A DNA stretch of 64,000 nucleotides from Collinsella sp. (GTDB lineage Bacteria; Actinomycetota; Coriobacteriia; Coriobacteriales; Coriobacteriaceae), in assembly GCA_019419545.1 (NCBI GenBank), contig DXZT01000030.1, positions 62,001 to 126,000 of the forward strand, given 5' to 3'. Position 1 is the first letter of the stretch; every line of letters begins with the position of its first letter. Made by a program: the position numbers and the translations under genes. This document shows positions 1 to 9,014 of the stretch, one piece after another. The notes below the pieces were generated by a model. That model searched no databases, had not been told where the DNA came from, and was given only the letters and a program-made list of their open reading frames with translations.

Positions 1-1
1 G

Positions 2-931
2 CTCGGCGTTGGCGCGCAGGCGGTTTGCGAGCTCGCGCGTCGCGACGATGTCGACTGCGTGCTCGTCGCTATTGTGGGCGCCGCCGGTTTCGAGGCGAGC
101 CATGCGGCCTTGACCTCGAATAAGCGCCTTGCCCTTGCCAACAAGGAGTCCCTCGTCGTCGGTGGCGACTTGCTTATGCCGTTGGCACAACCGGGCCAGC
201 TTATTCCGGTCGACTCTGAGCATTCCGCCATCTACCAGTGCTATCTGGGGGAGAACCCGCGCGAGGCCCACTGCATTTGGCTCACCTGCTCGGGCGGTCC
301 GTTCTTTGGCCGCACGCGCGACGAGCTCGATCGCGTGACGCGTGCCGATGCCCTCGCGCATCCCACGTGGGCCATGGGTGCCAAGATCACCATTGACTCC
401 GCCACCCTCATGAACAAGGGCCTGGAGCGCATTGAGGCCATGCATCTGTTTAACTGCGACCTCGATTTCATTAACGTGGTCGTGCAGCGTCAGTCCAAGA
501 TTCACTCTATGGTCGAGTTCGCCGACGGCTCCGTGATGGCGCATCTCGGCGCATCCGACATGCGTATTCCCATCCAGTTCGCGTTCTCGTATCCCGAGCG
601 TTGGGATACCCCGGCGCCTCGTATCGATTTCCGCGAGCTGGGGCAGCTCACGTTTGATGCTGCCGACATGGATACCTTCCGCTGTCTGGCACTGGCCGAG
701 CGTGCCGGCAAGACGGGTGGCACCATGCCGTGCGTGCTCAATGCCGCCAACGAGGTCGCCGTCGATGCCTTCCTGCACGATGGCTGTAGCTTTACCGATA
801 TCGATCGCATTGTGGAATCCTGCATGGACGCCCACGATATGCAGGTGGTCGATTCGTTTGAGCAGCTTCGCGACATCGATGCGTGGGCGCGTGAAAAGGC
901 TGCGCAGGTGCTCGCCGCAACCCGTTCCTAA
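2..931 (+). CDS. dxr: 1-deoxy-D-xylulose 5-phosphate reductoisomerase (5' truncated by window edge)
   Basis: DXR converts 1-deoxy-D-xylulose 5-phosphate to 2-C-methyl-D-erythritol 4-phosphate with NADPH and a divalent metal, the committed step of the MEP isoprenoid pathway in the cytosol. The frame is already open at base 2, so the N-terminal NADPH-binding part lies outside the window; about 309 residues remain. Visible family motifs are LANKESLV, the metal and substrate motif PVDSEHSA, and NAANEVAVDAFL near the C-terminus. The GTG at 59 is internal and not the start. rseP follows 25 bases downstream and ispG comes next, so two MEP genes flank the site-2 protease, a common arrangement (dxr-rseP-ispG). 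Identification is secure. Confidence 0.96.
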   Translation, partial: LGVGAQAVCELARRDDVDCVLVAIVGAAGFEASHAALTSNKRLALANKESLVVGGDLLMPLAQPGQLIPVDSEHSAIYQCYLGENPREAHCIWLTCSGGPFFGRTRDELDRVTRADALAHPTWAMGAKITIDSATLMNKGLERIEAMHLFNCDLDFINVVVQRQSKIHSMVEFADGSVMAHLGASDMRIPIQFAFSYPERWDTPAPRIDFRELGQLTFDAADMDTFRCLALAERAGKTGGTMPCVLNAANEVAVDAFLHDGCSFTDIDRIVESCMDAHDMQVVDSFEQLRDIDAWAREKAAQVLAATRS

Positions 932-956
932 CCCATAAGGATTGCTTTTTCGTTTT

Positions 957-2318
957 ATGGATACTGTTCTGAGCGTTCTCTCATCGGTCTTTTGGGGCCT
1001 GCTGATGCTTTCCGTCCTCGTGTTTTTGCACGAGGGCGGCCACTTTTTGGCGGCGCGTGCCTGCGGCGTCCGTGTGACCGAGTTCTTTTTGGGTCTGCCG
1101 TGCCGCTTTGACATCCATTACACGTCGCGTCGCATTGGAACCAAGTTTGGCGTGACCCCGCTGCTGCTGGGTGGCTACGCTGCCATCTGCGGTATGGATC
1201 CGACCGATGTTTCGTGCGCCGATCGCGTGCTCGCGGCTATCTATCGTCATGGTCGCGTGACCGTGGCCGACCTTGCTGTCGAGCTCGAACTTTCCGAGGA
1301 GGATGTGCTCGAGGCATGCGCCCTTTTGCTGGGCTGGGGCTCCATCGCGCCCTGGTATGAGGAAGGGGAGAAGCCCTCGCCGAGCTACTATCCCACCAAA
1401 TATCAGACGTTGCCACGAGACACGGCAGGCTATACCACCTTTGATGGTCGCCGTTTCGATCGCGAACATGCGACTGCCGAGGGCGATGTGTGGGAGCTGC
1501 CGTGCGGCGAGGCCGAGTTCCTTGCACAAGAACGCTCGCACACCTATCTTGGCCAAGGCTTTCTCAAGCGCGCCTTTATGCTGCTCGCAGGCATTATCGT
1601 CAATATCTTGACGGGTTTTTTGCTCCTTATGAGCATCTATTCCATTGCGGGTGTCACCGTGCCGATGGATACCAACGTGATCGGTCAGGTTGACGAGGGG
1701 TCTATTGCCGCCAAGGCGGGTATCGAGGCCGGTGATGCGATCCTTTCGGTTGACGGTGTCTCATGTTCTACTTGGATGGATGTCTACGATGCCATCGGCA
1801 AGGCCGCCGGTAAGGACGATATCGCCATCGAGTACGAGCGTGACGGCAAGCAGCATTCGACCACGGTTGCGCTCAAAGAGGACGAGCGCCTAGGTGTGTA
1901 TGCCTCTACGCAGGTGGTCCGTTTAGACCCGATCACCTCGGCGCGTCTGTCATTCTCCTATGTTGTACAGACGGCGGATGGCGTGATGCGCCTACTCCAG
2001 CCGCAGCATACGATGGAGATTCTCGATCAGTCTTCTTCGATCGTGGGTATTAGCGTTATGTCCTCACAGGCTGCTGCTGCCGGCCCCGCAACGTTCTTGT
2101 CGTTTGCCGCGCTCATTTCGTTCTCGCTTGGCTTTATGAACCTGCTGCCCATCCCACCACTCGATGGCGGCAAGCTGGTCATCGAGATCATTCAAAAGAT
2201 TGCGGGCCGCGAGCTTCCGCTCAAGGTCCAGACGATTGTGAGCTATGTGGGCATCGCGCTCTTTGCGCTGCTGTTTGTCTATATGCTTCGTTCCGACATC
2301 CTTCGATTTATTCTGTAG
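957..2318 (+). CDS. rseP: RseP/RasP-type site-2 zinc metalloprotease with winged-helix-like insert
   Basis: Intramembrane metalloprotease of the M50B family, 453 residues. A first membrane segment (about residues 8-30) carries the zinc motif HEGGH (25-29). A PDZ domain follows the second membrane segment (about 205-230), and the C-terminal part has the third zinc ligand motif NLLPIPPLDGG and a last membrane segment. Between GGY (72-74) and the second membrane segment lie about 128 residues, longer than in typical family members. Residues 88-134 look like a small winged-helix fold (ADRVLAAIYRHGRVTVADL...LLLGWGSI). Such proteases usually cut anti-sigma factors or signal-peptide remnants; the substrate here is unknown. 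I chose ATG 957; a TTG at 942 is in frame but less likely. Confidence 0.93.
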   Translation: MDTVLSVLSSVFWGLLMLSVLVFLHEGGHFLAARACGVRVTEFFLGLPCRFDIHYTSRRIGTKFGVTPLLLGGYAAICGMDPTDVSCADRVLAAIYRHGRVTVADLAVELELSEEDVLEACALLLGWGSIAPWYEEGEKPSPSYYPTKYQTLPRDTAGYTTFDGRRFDREHATAEGDVWELPCGEAEFLAQERSHTYLGQGFLKRAFMLLAGIIVNILTGFLLLMSIYSIAGVTVPMDTNVIGQVDEGSIAAKAGIEAGDAILSVDGVSCSTWMDVYDAIGKAAGKDDIAIEYERDGKQHSTTVALKEDERLGVYASTQVVRLDPITSARLSFSYVVQTADGVMRLLQPQHTMEILDQSSSIVGISVMSSQAAAAGPATFLSFAALISFSLGFMNLLPIPPLDGGKLVIEIIQKIAGRELPLKVQTIVSYVGIALFALLFVYMLRSDILRFIL

Positions 2319-2331
2319 GGGAGTGTTTGGA

Positions 2332-3414
2332 TTGTCTTTATCCCATCCTTTGCCTCGCGAGTTGACGCGCCCCGTGCATGTGGGCGGTGTGCAGATCGGT
2401 GGCGGCGCGCCGGTGGTGGTCCAATCCATGACCTGCACCGATACCGCTGATGCCCAGGCAACGCTTGCGCAAGTGTGCGCGTTGGCGCAGGCTGGCTGCG
2501 ATATCGTGCGTGTGAGCGTGCCCACCGAGGCCGCGCTTGAGGGTTTCCGCACCATCTGTGCCGAGTCTCCGGTGCCGATTGTCGCTGATATCCACTTTAA
2601 CCATAAGCTCGCCATTGGCGCCGTTGAGGCCGGTGCCGCCAAGCTGCGTATCAATCCCGGCAACATCGGCGATTGGGCCAAGGTCGATGCCGTGATCGAT
2701 GCTGCGGGCGCCGCTGGGTGCGCGATTCGCATTGGCGTGAACGCCGGCTCGCTTGAGCAGGATATCGCCGAGCGCGATGGGCTTACGCAGCCCGAGAAAC
2801 TCGTGATGTCGAGCGAGCGTTTCGTCAAACATTTTGAGGATCGCGGCTTTACCAACATCGTGCTTTCCGCCAAGGCACATAGCGTGTCTACGACGCTTGA
2901 TACCTATCGTGCCCTGTCGCGCGAAATCCCCCATGTTCCGCTTCATTTGGGCGTGACGGAGGCCGGTACCAAGCTCCAGGGCACCATTAAGAGCTCTGTG
3001 GGACTGGGTATTCTGCTCTCCGAGGGCATTGGCGACACCATGCGCGTCTCGCTCACGGCCGACCCGGTCGAGGAGCCGCCGGTCGCCTGGGGCATCCTGC
3101 AGTCGCTGGGCCTTCGCCGCCGTGGCCCCGAGATCGTCTCGTGCCCCACGTGTGCCCGCTGCCAGGTCAACCTCATCCCAATCGCCGAGGAGGTCACCGA
3201 GCGGCTCAAGAACTACTCTGCGCCGCTTTCGATTGCCGTGATGGGATGCGCGGTTAATGGCCCGGGCGAGGCCTCTGACGCCGACTTGGGCGTTGCCTGT
3301 GGACGAGGTCAGGCCCTGCTCTTTTCGCACGGCCAGATCATTGGTAAAGTAGCTGAGGACCAAATTGTCGACGCGCTTATGGCCGAGGTCGACAAGCTTA
3401 TTGAGGAGAAATAA
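2332..3414 (+). CDS. ispG: 4-hydroxy-3-methylbut-2-enyl diphosphate synthase
   Basis: IspG (GcpE) reductively opens methylerythritol cyclodiphosphate to HMBPP, the penultimate step of the MEP pathway, using a [4Fe-4S] cluster. The 360-residue protein has the expected TIM-barrel start (VQSMTCTDTAD) and the C-terminal cluster region with SCPTCARC and the later cysteine in MGCAVNGPGEASDADLG. I take TTG 2332 as start: it follows a purine-rich ribosome-binding site 13 bases after the rseP stop and gives a normal N-terminus. Extending upstream would run into rseP. The stop codon abuts the proS start, so translation of the two is probably coupled. Confidence 0.95.
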   Translation: MSLSHPLPRELTRPVHVGGVQIGGGAPVVVQSMTCTDTADAQATLAQVCALAQAGCDIVRVSVPTEAALEGFRTICAESPVPIVADIHFNHKLAIGAVEAGAAKLRINPGNIGDWAKVDAVIDAAGAAGCAIRIGVNAGSLEQDIAERDGLTQPEKLVMSSERFVKHFEDRGFTNIVLSAKAHSVSTTLDTYRALSREIPHVPLHLGVTEAGTKLQGTIKSSVGLGILLSEGIGDTMRVSLTADPVEEPPVAWGILQSLGLRRRGPEIVSCPTCARCQVNLIPIAEEVTERLKNYSAPLSIAVMGCAVNGPGEASDADLGVACGRGQALLFSHGQIIGKVAEDQIVDALMAEVDKLIEEK

Positions 3415-5136
3415 ATGACCCGAGCAATGTATATGTCTACGCTGTATGCTCCGACACTCAAAGAGGATCCGGCTGACGCCGAGCTTGCGAGCCATCGTCT
3501 GCTGCTCCGTGCCGGCATGATCCGCAAGGAGGCCGCAGGTCTCTACTCCTACCTGCCGCTCGCCTGGCGCTCGATCCGTAAGATCGAGAACATCGTGCGC
3601 GACGAGATGGACGCTGCGGGCGCTCAGGAGCTCATGATGCCCATTATGGTCGATGCCGAGCTGTGGCGTGAGTCCGGCCGTATCGACGCCTATGGCAAGG
3701 AGCTCGTGCGCTTCGATGACCGTCATGGCCGCGAGTTCGTACTCGGCCCCACGCATGAGGAGACCGTGACTGCTCTGGTGCGCAATGAGCTGCGTTCCTA
3801 CAAGCAGCTGCCGGTGAATCTCTATCACATCCAGGACAAGTTCCGCGACGAGTTCCGTCCCCGCTTTGGCCTGATGCGCGGTCGCGAGTTCATCATGAAG
3901 GACGCCTACAGCTTCTCCGCCACGCAGGAGAGCCTGCAGGAGGAGTACGACAAGATGAAGCAGGCTTACGCCAATATCTGCGAGCGCTGCTATATCAAGG
4001 CCCTGCCCGTTGTCGCCGATTCCGGCGAGATCGGTGGCGATACCTCCGTCGAGTACATGGCTTTGGCCGACGCCGGCGAGGCTTCTCTCGTCTATTGCGA
4101 TGACTGCGGTTTTGCCGCCGATGATGAGGCTGCAAGCACCAAGGTCGTCGTGACTGAGGGTCCCGGTGACGGTACGCTTACCAAGGTTGAGACTCCGGGC
4201 ATGGGCACCATTGAGGCTGTTGCTAAGTTCTTTGGGTTCCCCGAGAACGGCACGCGCAAGTCCCTGGCGCTCATCGATGCCGAGGGCAAGCCCGTCGTGG
4301 CCATCGTCCCGGGCGATCATGAGCTCAACGACTGCAAGGCCGAGCATGTCTTTGGCAAGGGCTATCGCATGATGACCGACGAGGAGCTCCAGACCTACGG
4401 TCTGCACAAGGGCTTTATCGGACCGGTTAACTTGCCCGAGGGCATCCGTCTGGTGTGCGACGAGAGCCTGCGCGAGTCCAAGCAGTGGGCCTGCGGTGCC
4501 AACGAGGTCGATTATCACTTTACCGGTGCCTGCCCCGAGCGCGACTTTACCGTCGATGAGTGGGCAGATCTGGTCACCGTCGTTGCCGGCGATCCCTGCC
4601 CGCACTGCGGCAAGCCGCTCTCTGCTGCCCGCGGCATCGAGGTCTCTCAGGTGTTCCAGCTGGGCACCAAGTACTCCGAGGCCATGGGTGCCACCTTTAT
4701 GGACGAGGACGGCAAGGAGAAGCCGCTCATCATGGGTTGCTACGGCGTTGGTGTGTCCCGCTCGCTTGCTGCCGTCGTGGAGCAGCACAACGACGAACAC
4801 GGCATCGTCTGGCCGGTCTCCGTTGCCCCGTACGAGGTCGCGGTGATTCCGCTCGATCCCAAGAAGGAGGAGTGCGCTAACGTTTGCGACCAAATCGTCG
4901 AGGGCCTGTGCGCCGAGGGTATCGAGGTTGTCGTCGATGACCGTGACGAGCGTCCCGGCTTTAAGTTTGCCGATAACGACCTAATGGGCTTCCCGTATCA
5001 GGTCGTTCTGGGTAAGCGTGGCCTCAAGAATGGTACTGTGGAGCTCAAGGACCGTGCCACGGGCGAGCGCGAGGACGTGGCGATTGACGAGGTCGTCGCC
5101 AAGGTTGCCGAGCTTGTTAAGGCGGCCCGCCGTTAA
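3415..5136 (+). CDS. proS: Prolyl-tRNA synthetase, bacterial type with editing insert
   Basis: Class II aminoacyl-tRNA synthetase that charges tRNA-Pro. At 573 residues it has the bacterial architecture: catalytic motifs 1 and 2 in the first 200 residues (including FRPRFGLMRGREFIMKD), a YbaK-like editing insertion in the middle that clears mischarged alanine, motif 3 (CYGVGVSRSLAAVVEQ), and a C-terminal anticodon-binding domain. The ATG directly follows the ispG stop codon. A terminator follows the gene, so proS closes the dxr-rseP-ispG-proS unit. Confidence 0.97.
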   Translation: MTRAMYMSTLYAPTLKEDPADAELASHRLLLRAGMIRKEAAGLYSYLPLAWRSIRKIENIVRDEMDAAGAQELMMPIMVDAELWRESGRIDAYGKELVRFDDRHGREFVLGPTHEETVTALVRNELRSYKQLPVNLYHIQDKFRDEFRPRFGLMRGREFIMKDAYSFSATQESLQEEYDKMKQAYANICERCYIKALPVVADSGEIGGDTSVEYMALADAGEASLVYCDDCGFAADDEAASTKVVVTEGPGDGTLTKVETPGMGTIEAVAKFFGFPENGTRKSLALIDAEGKPVVAIVPGDHELNDCKAEHVFGKGYRMMTDEELQTYGLHKGFIGPVNLPEGIRLVCDESLRESKQWACGANEVDYHFTGACPERDFTVDEWADLVTVVAGDPCPHCGKPLSAARGIEVSQVFQLGTKYSEAMGATFMDEDGKEKPLIMGCYGVGVSRSLAAVVEQHNDEHGIVWPVSVAPYEVAVIPLDPKKEECANVCDQIVEGLCAEGIEVVVDDRDERPGFKFADNDLMGFPYQVVLGKRGLKNGTVELKDRATGEREDVAIDEVVAKVAELVKAARR

Positions 5137-5167
5137 TCGACGTTTCTGCTATTAGATGTAATTGCGG

Positions 5168-5213
5168 GACTGCTCCGTATCTCTCTTAGGATGAGATGTG
5201 GAGCAGTCTATTT
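5168..5213 (+). terminator. Rho-independent terminator after proS
   Basis: A 9-bp stem (GACTGCTCC / GGAGCAGTC, 5168-5176 and 5200-5208) encloses a smaller ATCTC/GAGAT stem and is followed by a T-rich stretch. It sits 31 bases after the proS stop. Confidence 0.8.
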
Positions 5214-5242
5214 TGTTGCGTGAATAAACTCGATGGGTAAAG

Positions 5243-5278
5243 GAAAACCCCACAGCCCATATGAGCTGCGGGGTTTTC
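5243..5278. terminator. Bidirectional terminator between proS and the APH-family kinase
   Basis: Arms 5243-5256 and 5265-5278 form a 14-bp stem with one mismatch around an 8-nt loop. A-rich and T-rich flanks on both strands suit termination in both directions. On the minus strand it lies just past the stop of the kinase gene. Confidence 0.75.
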
Positions 5279-5312
5279 TTGTGCCTCCGATGCGAAATAA
5301 ATCGCTCAGATA

Positions 5313-6077
5313 TTACTGATAATCGACGACGTCGATCCAGTTCTTCAGGAACTCATCGTTCACGTTGCGCTTACGAGCGAGCTCGGAAGCGGCGACGATG
5401 CTCGTCCACTGACGCACGACCTGCATGGGCATGTCGGCGCGGTCGCAGTAGAGCTCCAGGTAGGCCTCAGCCTGATCCTTGCTGTTGAGGGCGAAGAGCA
5501 GGTAGGTGGTGGCAACGTCGGCAGCAGGGGAGCCCTGGGTGGCGTGTGCCCAGTCGCACACATAGAGCTGGCCGTCGTCGCCGACGATGACGTTGGAGGG
5601 GTTGAAGTCGCCGTGGCAGACCTTGAACTCCTTGGTCATGCCGTCCAGACGCTCCTGAAGGTTGTAGCGCGTGGTGGCATTGAGCTGATCAAGGCTGTCG
5701 ATCATGCGGGCGAACTTGTCGCGCTGACGGTTGAGCAGCGGGGAGGTGTAGCCGTGGATCTCGATCTGGAGGTCGACGAACATCTCGAGGTACTCACCAA
5801 AGCGCTGGGGCTCGGCAGTCATCTTCTCGGCAAGGGTGGTGCCCGGAACCTTCTCGGTCACGAGCGCCCAGCCGTTGGCGTTCTCGAGCTGGGAAACCTC
5901 GAGAGCCTTGGGGCTGCGGATGCCGCACTCATTGATGCGGGCAAGATTCAAAGCCTCGTTGAACACGTCGGAGACAGGCTTGGTCTCGTTAAAGACCTTG
6001 ACGATCTTGTCGCCCAGGTCGTAAACGACCTTGTTGCCACGGCGGACGAGCTCGGTCTTGGAATCGGGTAGCAGCAT
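5313..6077 (-). CDS. Aminoglycoside-phosphotransferase-fold small-molecule kinase
   Basis: A 254-residue kinase of the APH/choline kinase superfamily. The catalytic loop HGDFNPSN (within VCHGDFNPSNVIVGD) and the metal-binding CDWA motif are intact, and the N-lobe has a plausible nucleotide-binding lysine in KIVKVF. The physiological substrate cannot be read from sequence; many such proteins phosphorylate sugars, choline or other metabolites and do not confer antibiotic resistance. It is downstream of adhE on the same strand, separated by a hairpin, with its own ribosome-binding site (GAAAGGA). Resistance should not be inferred. Confidence 0.85.
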   Translation of the reverse strand: MLLPDSKTELVRRGNKVVYDLGDKIVKVFNETKPVSDVFNEALNLARINECGIRSPKALEVSQLENANGWALVTEKVPGTTLAEKMTAEPQRFGEYLEMFVDLQIEIHGYTSPLLNRQRDKFARMIDSLDQLNATTRYNLQERLDGMTKEFKVCHGDFNPSNVIVGDDGQLYVCDWAHATQGSPAADVATTYLLFALNSKDQAEAYLELYCDRADMPMQVVRQWTSIVAASELARKRNVNDEFLKNWIDVVDYQ

Positions 6078-6109
6078 GGTTGCATCCTTTCAACGATGCG
6101 ATAGAAGCG

Positions 6110-6148
6110 ACGGCGGGGGGGTGTGAAACACCCGTGCACCCCCGCCGT
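6110..6148 (-). terminator. Hairpin downstream of adhE
   Basis: A GC-rich stem (6110-6123 with 6137-6148; about 12 pairs) lies between the adhE stop and the kinase start. The downstream tract on the minus strand is only moderately T-rich, so it may attenuate rather than fully stop read-through into the kinase gene. Confidence 0.6.
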
Positions 6149-6165
6149 TAAAAACCGTGCTAAAA

Positions 6166-8814
6166 CTAGCAGACGGCGTAGTCCTGAGGCTCGCGGCCGT
6201 AGTAGGCGTCCAGGTAGAGCTCCTTGATCTCGCTCATGAGCGGGTAGCGCGGGTTGGCGCCGGTGCACTGGTCGTTGAATGCCTGCTCGGTCATCTCGTC
6301 GAGGGTGTCGAGGAAGTACTGCTCGTCAACACCGTAGTCGGCGATGGTCTTCTTGACGCCGATGAAGTCCTTGAGCTCCTCGAGCTTCGTGATGAAGTTC
6401 TCGAAGACCTCCTTGTCGTCCTTGCCCTCGATGCCGCAGTACTTGGCCATCTCGGCGTAGTTGTGCAGCGCGTTGGGGTAAGGATACTGGGAGAAGGTAC
6501 CCATCTTGACGGGAGCCTCGGCGGCGTTGTAGCGCATAACGCGGGTCAGGATGACGGCGTTGGCGAGGCCGTGGGGCAGGTGATGGAAGGCGCCGAGCTT
6601 GTGAGCCATGGAGTGGTTGAGGCCCAGGAAGGCGTTGGCGAAGGCCATACCGGCCATGCAAGAGGCGTTGTGCATCTCCTCGCGGGCATGCGGGTCCTTG
6701 GCGCCGTTCGTGAAGCTGGAGGGCAGGTTCTCGAAGACGAGCTTAGCAGCGCGCTCGGAGAGGCCCTTGGTGTAGTCGGAAGCCATGATGGAGACGTAGG
6801 ACTCGATGGCGTGGGTCATGACGTCGATGCCGGAGGCAGCGGTCAGGCCGCGCGGGGCGGTCATGCAGTTGTCGGCGTCGACGATAGCCATGTTGGGGAG
6901 CAGCGCGTAGTCGGCGAGCGGCCACTTGATGCCGGTCTCCTTGTCGGTGATGATGGCGAACGGCGTGCACTCGGAGCCGGTACCCGAAGAGGTCGGGACG
7001 GCGACGAAGTAGGCCTTCTTGCCCATCTCGGGGAAAGTGAAGATACGCTTGCGGATGTCCATGAAGTCCATGGCCATGTCCTCAAACTTGCACTCGGGGT
7101 GCTCGTACATCATCCACATGATCTTGCCGGCGTCCATAGCGGAGCCACCGCCGACGGCGATGATCACGTCAGGCTCAAAGAGAGCCATCTGCTTGGCGCC
7201 GCGACGTGCGCACTGCAGCGACGGATCGGGCTCGACGTCGTAGAAGCAGTCGTGGGCGATGCCCATCTCGTCGAGCTTGGCCTCGATGGCGCGGGTGTTG
7301 CCATTCTTGAAGAGGAACTGGTCGGTGACGATGAAGGCGCGCTTCTTGCCCATGACGGTACCGAGCTCGTCGAGGGCGACGGGCGTGGAACCCTTCTTGA
7401 AGTAGACCTTCTCGGGAGCGCGGAACCACAGCATGTTCTCACGGCGCTCGGCCACAGTCTTAACGTTGATCAAGTGCTTCACCCCAACGTTCTCGGAGAC
7501 GGAGTTGCCGCCCCAGGAGCCGCAGCCCAGGGTCAGAGACGGCTTCATGCCAAAGTTGTACAGGTCACCGATGCCGCCGTGCGAGGACGGGGTATTGATG
7601 ACGATACGGCAGGCCTTCATGACGTGCTCGAACAGACTGATCTTCTCGGCCTGAGCGGGGTGCACGTACAGAGAGGCGGTGTGGCCCGGGCCACCGGCGA
7701 GCACCAGGTGCTCGGCCTTGTCGACGGCCTCCTGGAAGTCCTTGGCGTGATACATGGCCAGGACCGGGGAGAGCTTCTCGTGGGAGAACTCTTCCTTGGC
7801 GGGGTCGGTGGAGGTGACCTCGGCGATCAGGATCTTGGTCTTGGCGGGAACCTCGATGCCGGCGAGCTCGGCGATCTTGGCAGCAGCCATGCCGGGGATG
7901 CGGTGATCGAGAGCGCCATTCTTGAACATGGCGGCACGCAGGGCCTCCATCTCGGCACCCTGCTTGACGAAGTAGCAGCCGCGCTTCTGGAACTCGGCCT
8001 TAACCTGGTCATAGATGGTGTCGATGACGGTCACGGACTGCTCGGAAGCGCAGATCATGCCGTTGTCGAAGGTCTTGGAGTGGATGATGGAGTTGACGGC
8101 GAGCAGCACGTCGGCGGTGTCGTCGATGACGACCGGGGTGTTACCGGCGCCAACGCCCAGGGCGGGCTTGCCCGAGGAGTAGGCGGCCTTGACCATGCCC
8201 GGGCCACCGGTGGCGAGGATGATGTCGACGTCGCGCATGACCATGTTGGTCAGCTCGATGGAGGGGACATCGACCCAGCCGATGATGCCCTCGGGGGCGC
8301 CGGCCTTGACGGCGGCGTCAAGCACGAGCTTGGCGGCGGCGATGGTGCACTTGGCGGCAGCCGGGTGCGGGGAGATGATGATGGCGTTGCGGGTCTTCAG
8401 GCTGATCAGCGTCTTGAAGATCGCGGTGGAGGTGGGGTTGGTCGTCGGGATGACGGCGCCCACGATGCCGATGGGCTCGGCGATCTTGGTGATGCCGTAG
8501 GCCTCGTCGCGCTCCAGAACACCACAGGTCTTGGTGTTCTTGTAAGCGTTGTAGATGTACTCTGCGGCGTAGTGGTTCTTGATGACCTTGTCCTCAAGAA
8601 CGCCGCGGCCGGTCTCCTCGATGGCCATCTTCGCCAACGGGATACGAGCCTTGTTGGCGGCCATGGCGGCCTCATAGAAGATCTTGTCGACCTGCTCCTG
8701 CGTGTACGTAGCAAAAAGCGCCTGGGCCTCTCGCATCTGAGCGAGCTTAGCCTCAAGCGCCTCTACGTTGTCCACAATTGCGGGAGTAGTGTTTTCCGGT
8801 GACTTTTTCACCAT
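6166..8814 (-). CDS. adhE: Bifunctional acetaldehyde-CoA / alcohol dehydrogenase
   Basis: AdhE reduces acetyl-CoA to acetaldehyde and then ethanol, regenerating two NAD+ during anaerobic fermentation; it usually forms cytosolic spirosomes. The 882-residue length fits the fusion. The N-terminal aldehyde dehydrogenase half has NAD-binding segments and the catalytic cysteine in NGMICASEQS (Cys255). The C-terminal iron-dependent alcohol dehydrogenase half has GGGSAMDAGK and the metal-binding histidines in LNHSMAHKLGAFHHLPHG. The upstream region is AT-rich with a perfect 12-bp palindrome that may be an operator. The long open frame on the opposite strand is a codon-bias shadow. Confidence 0.97.
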   Translation of the reverse strand: MVKKSPENTTPAIVDNVEALEAKLAQMREAQALFATYTQEQVDKIFYEAAMAANKARIPLAKMAIEETGRGVLEDKVIKNHYAAEYIYNAYKNTKTCGVLERDEAYGITKIAEPIGIVGAVIPTTNPTSTAIFKTLISLKTRNAIIISPHPAAAKCTIAAAKLVLDAAVKAGAPEGIIGWVDVPSIELTNMVMRDVDIILATGGPGMVKAAYSSGKPALGVGAGNTPVVIDDTADVLLAVNSIIHSKTFDNGMICASEQSVTVIDTIYDQVKAEFQKRGCYFVKQGAEMEALRAAMFKNGALDHRIPGMAAAKIAELAGIEVPAKTKILIAEVTSTDPAKEEFSHEKLSPVLAMYHAKDFQEAVDKAEHLVLAGGPGHTASLYVHPAQAEKISLFEHVMKACRIVINTPSSHGGIGDLYNFGMKPSLTLGCGSWGGNSVSENVGVKHLINVKTVAERRENMLWFRAPEKVYFKKGSTPVALDELGTVMGKKRAFIVTDQFLFKNGNTRAIEAKLDEMGIAHDCFYDVEPDPSLQCARRGAKQMALFEPDVIIAVGGGSAMDAGKIMWMMYEHPECKFEDMAMDFMDIRKRIFTFPEMGKKAYFVAVPTSSGTGSECTPFAIITDKETGIKWPLADYALLPNMAIVDADNCMTAPRGLTAASGIDVMTHAIESYVSIMASDYTKGLSERAAKLVFENLPSSFTNGAKDPHAREEMHNASCMAGMAFANAFLGLNHSMAHKLGAFHHLPHGLANAVILTRVMRYNAAEAPVKMGTFSQYPYPNALHNYAEMAKYCGIEGKDDKEVFENFITKLEELKDFIGVKKTIADYGVDEQYFLDTLDEMTEQAFNDQCTGANPRYPLMSEIKELYLDAYYGREPQDYAVC

Positions 8815-8924
8815 TTGTGTCTCCTTGCGATCGGAGATTTACCCTACGCCTTGCATGATAGCAATAAATAATTCGGTAAACGGTAAGATTCCCGTAAAAG
8901 GCACACTAAAACGCTTCAATAAAC

Positions 8925-8936
8925 TGAAACGTTTCA
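8925..8936. promoter_or_regulatory. Perfect palindrome upstream of adhE (possible operator)
   Basis: TGAAACGTTTCA is a perfect 12-bp palindrome about 110 bases upstream of the adhE start. It has the shape of a dimeric repressor site (LacI/CcpA-like), but no cognate regulator is encoded nearby. A role in adhE regulation is inferred from position only. Confidence 0.35.
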
Positions 8937-8965
8937 ACTAATTATCTGCCTGCTGCATCGCCCCG

Positions 8966-9014
8966 CTCATTGGGGACAGGCTTACATGAGTGCTTTCACT
9001 CATTTGGGACAGAC
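8966..9014 (+). repeat. Left inverted repeat of the RAYT element (REP-like)
   Basis: A 49-bp repeat; its reverse complement matches 9976-10024 with four mismatches. Internal ATGAGTG and CACTCAT can pair across a short loop, and GGGGACAG / TGGGACAG words lie on either side. Confidence 0.85.

Noticed and set aside
2338..4893. An 851-codon open frame on the minus strand across ispG and proS
   Set aside because: Both sense genes are secure. The antisense product is low-complexity and spans two genes and their junction. The same applies to the long antisense frames at 28926-31613, 38471-40327 and 49768-51576.
5313..6077. Aminoglycoside resistance gene
   Set aside because: Only the kinase fold and catalytic loop are shared. 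Housekeeping kinases of this superfamily are common and nothing points to an antibiotic substrate.
6157..8802. An 881-codon open frame on the plus strand opposite adhE
   Set aside because: It mirrors adhE codon by codon, has a Leu/Val/Gly/Asp-biased composition with no recognisable domain, and arises from high-GC third positions. adhE is certain.
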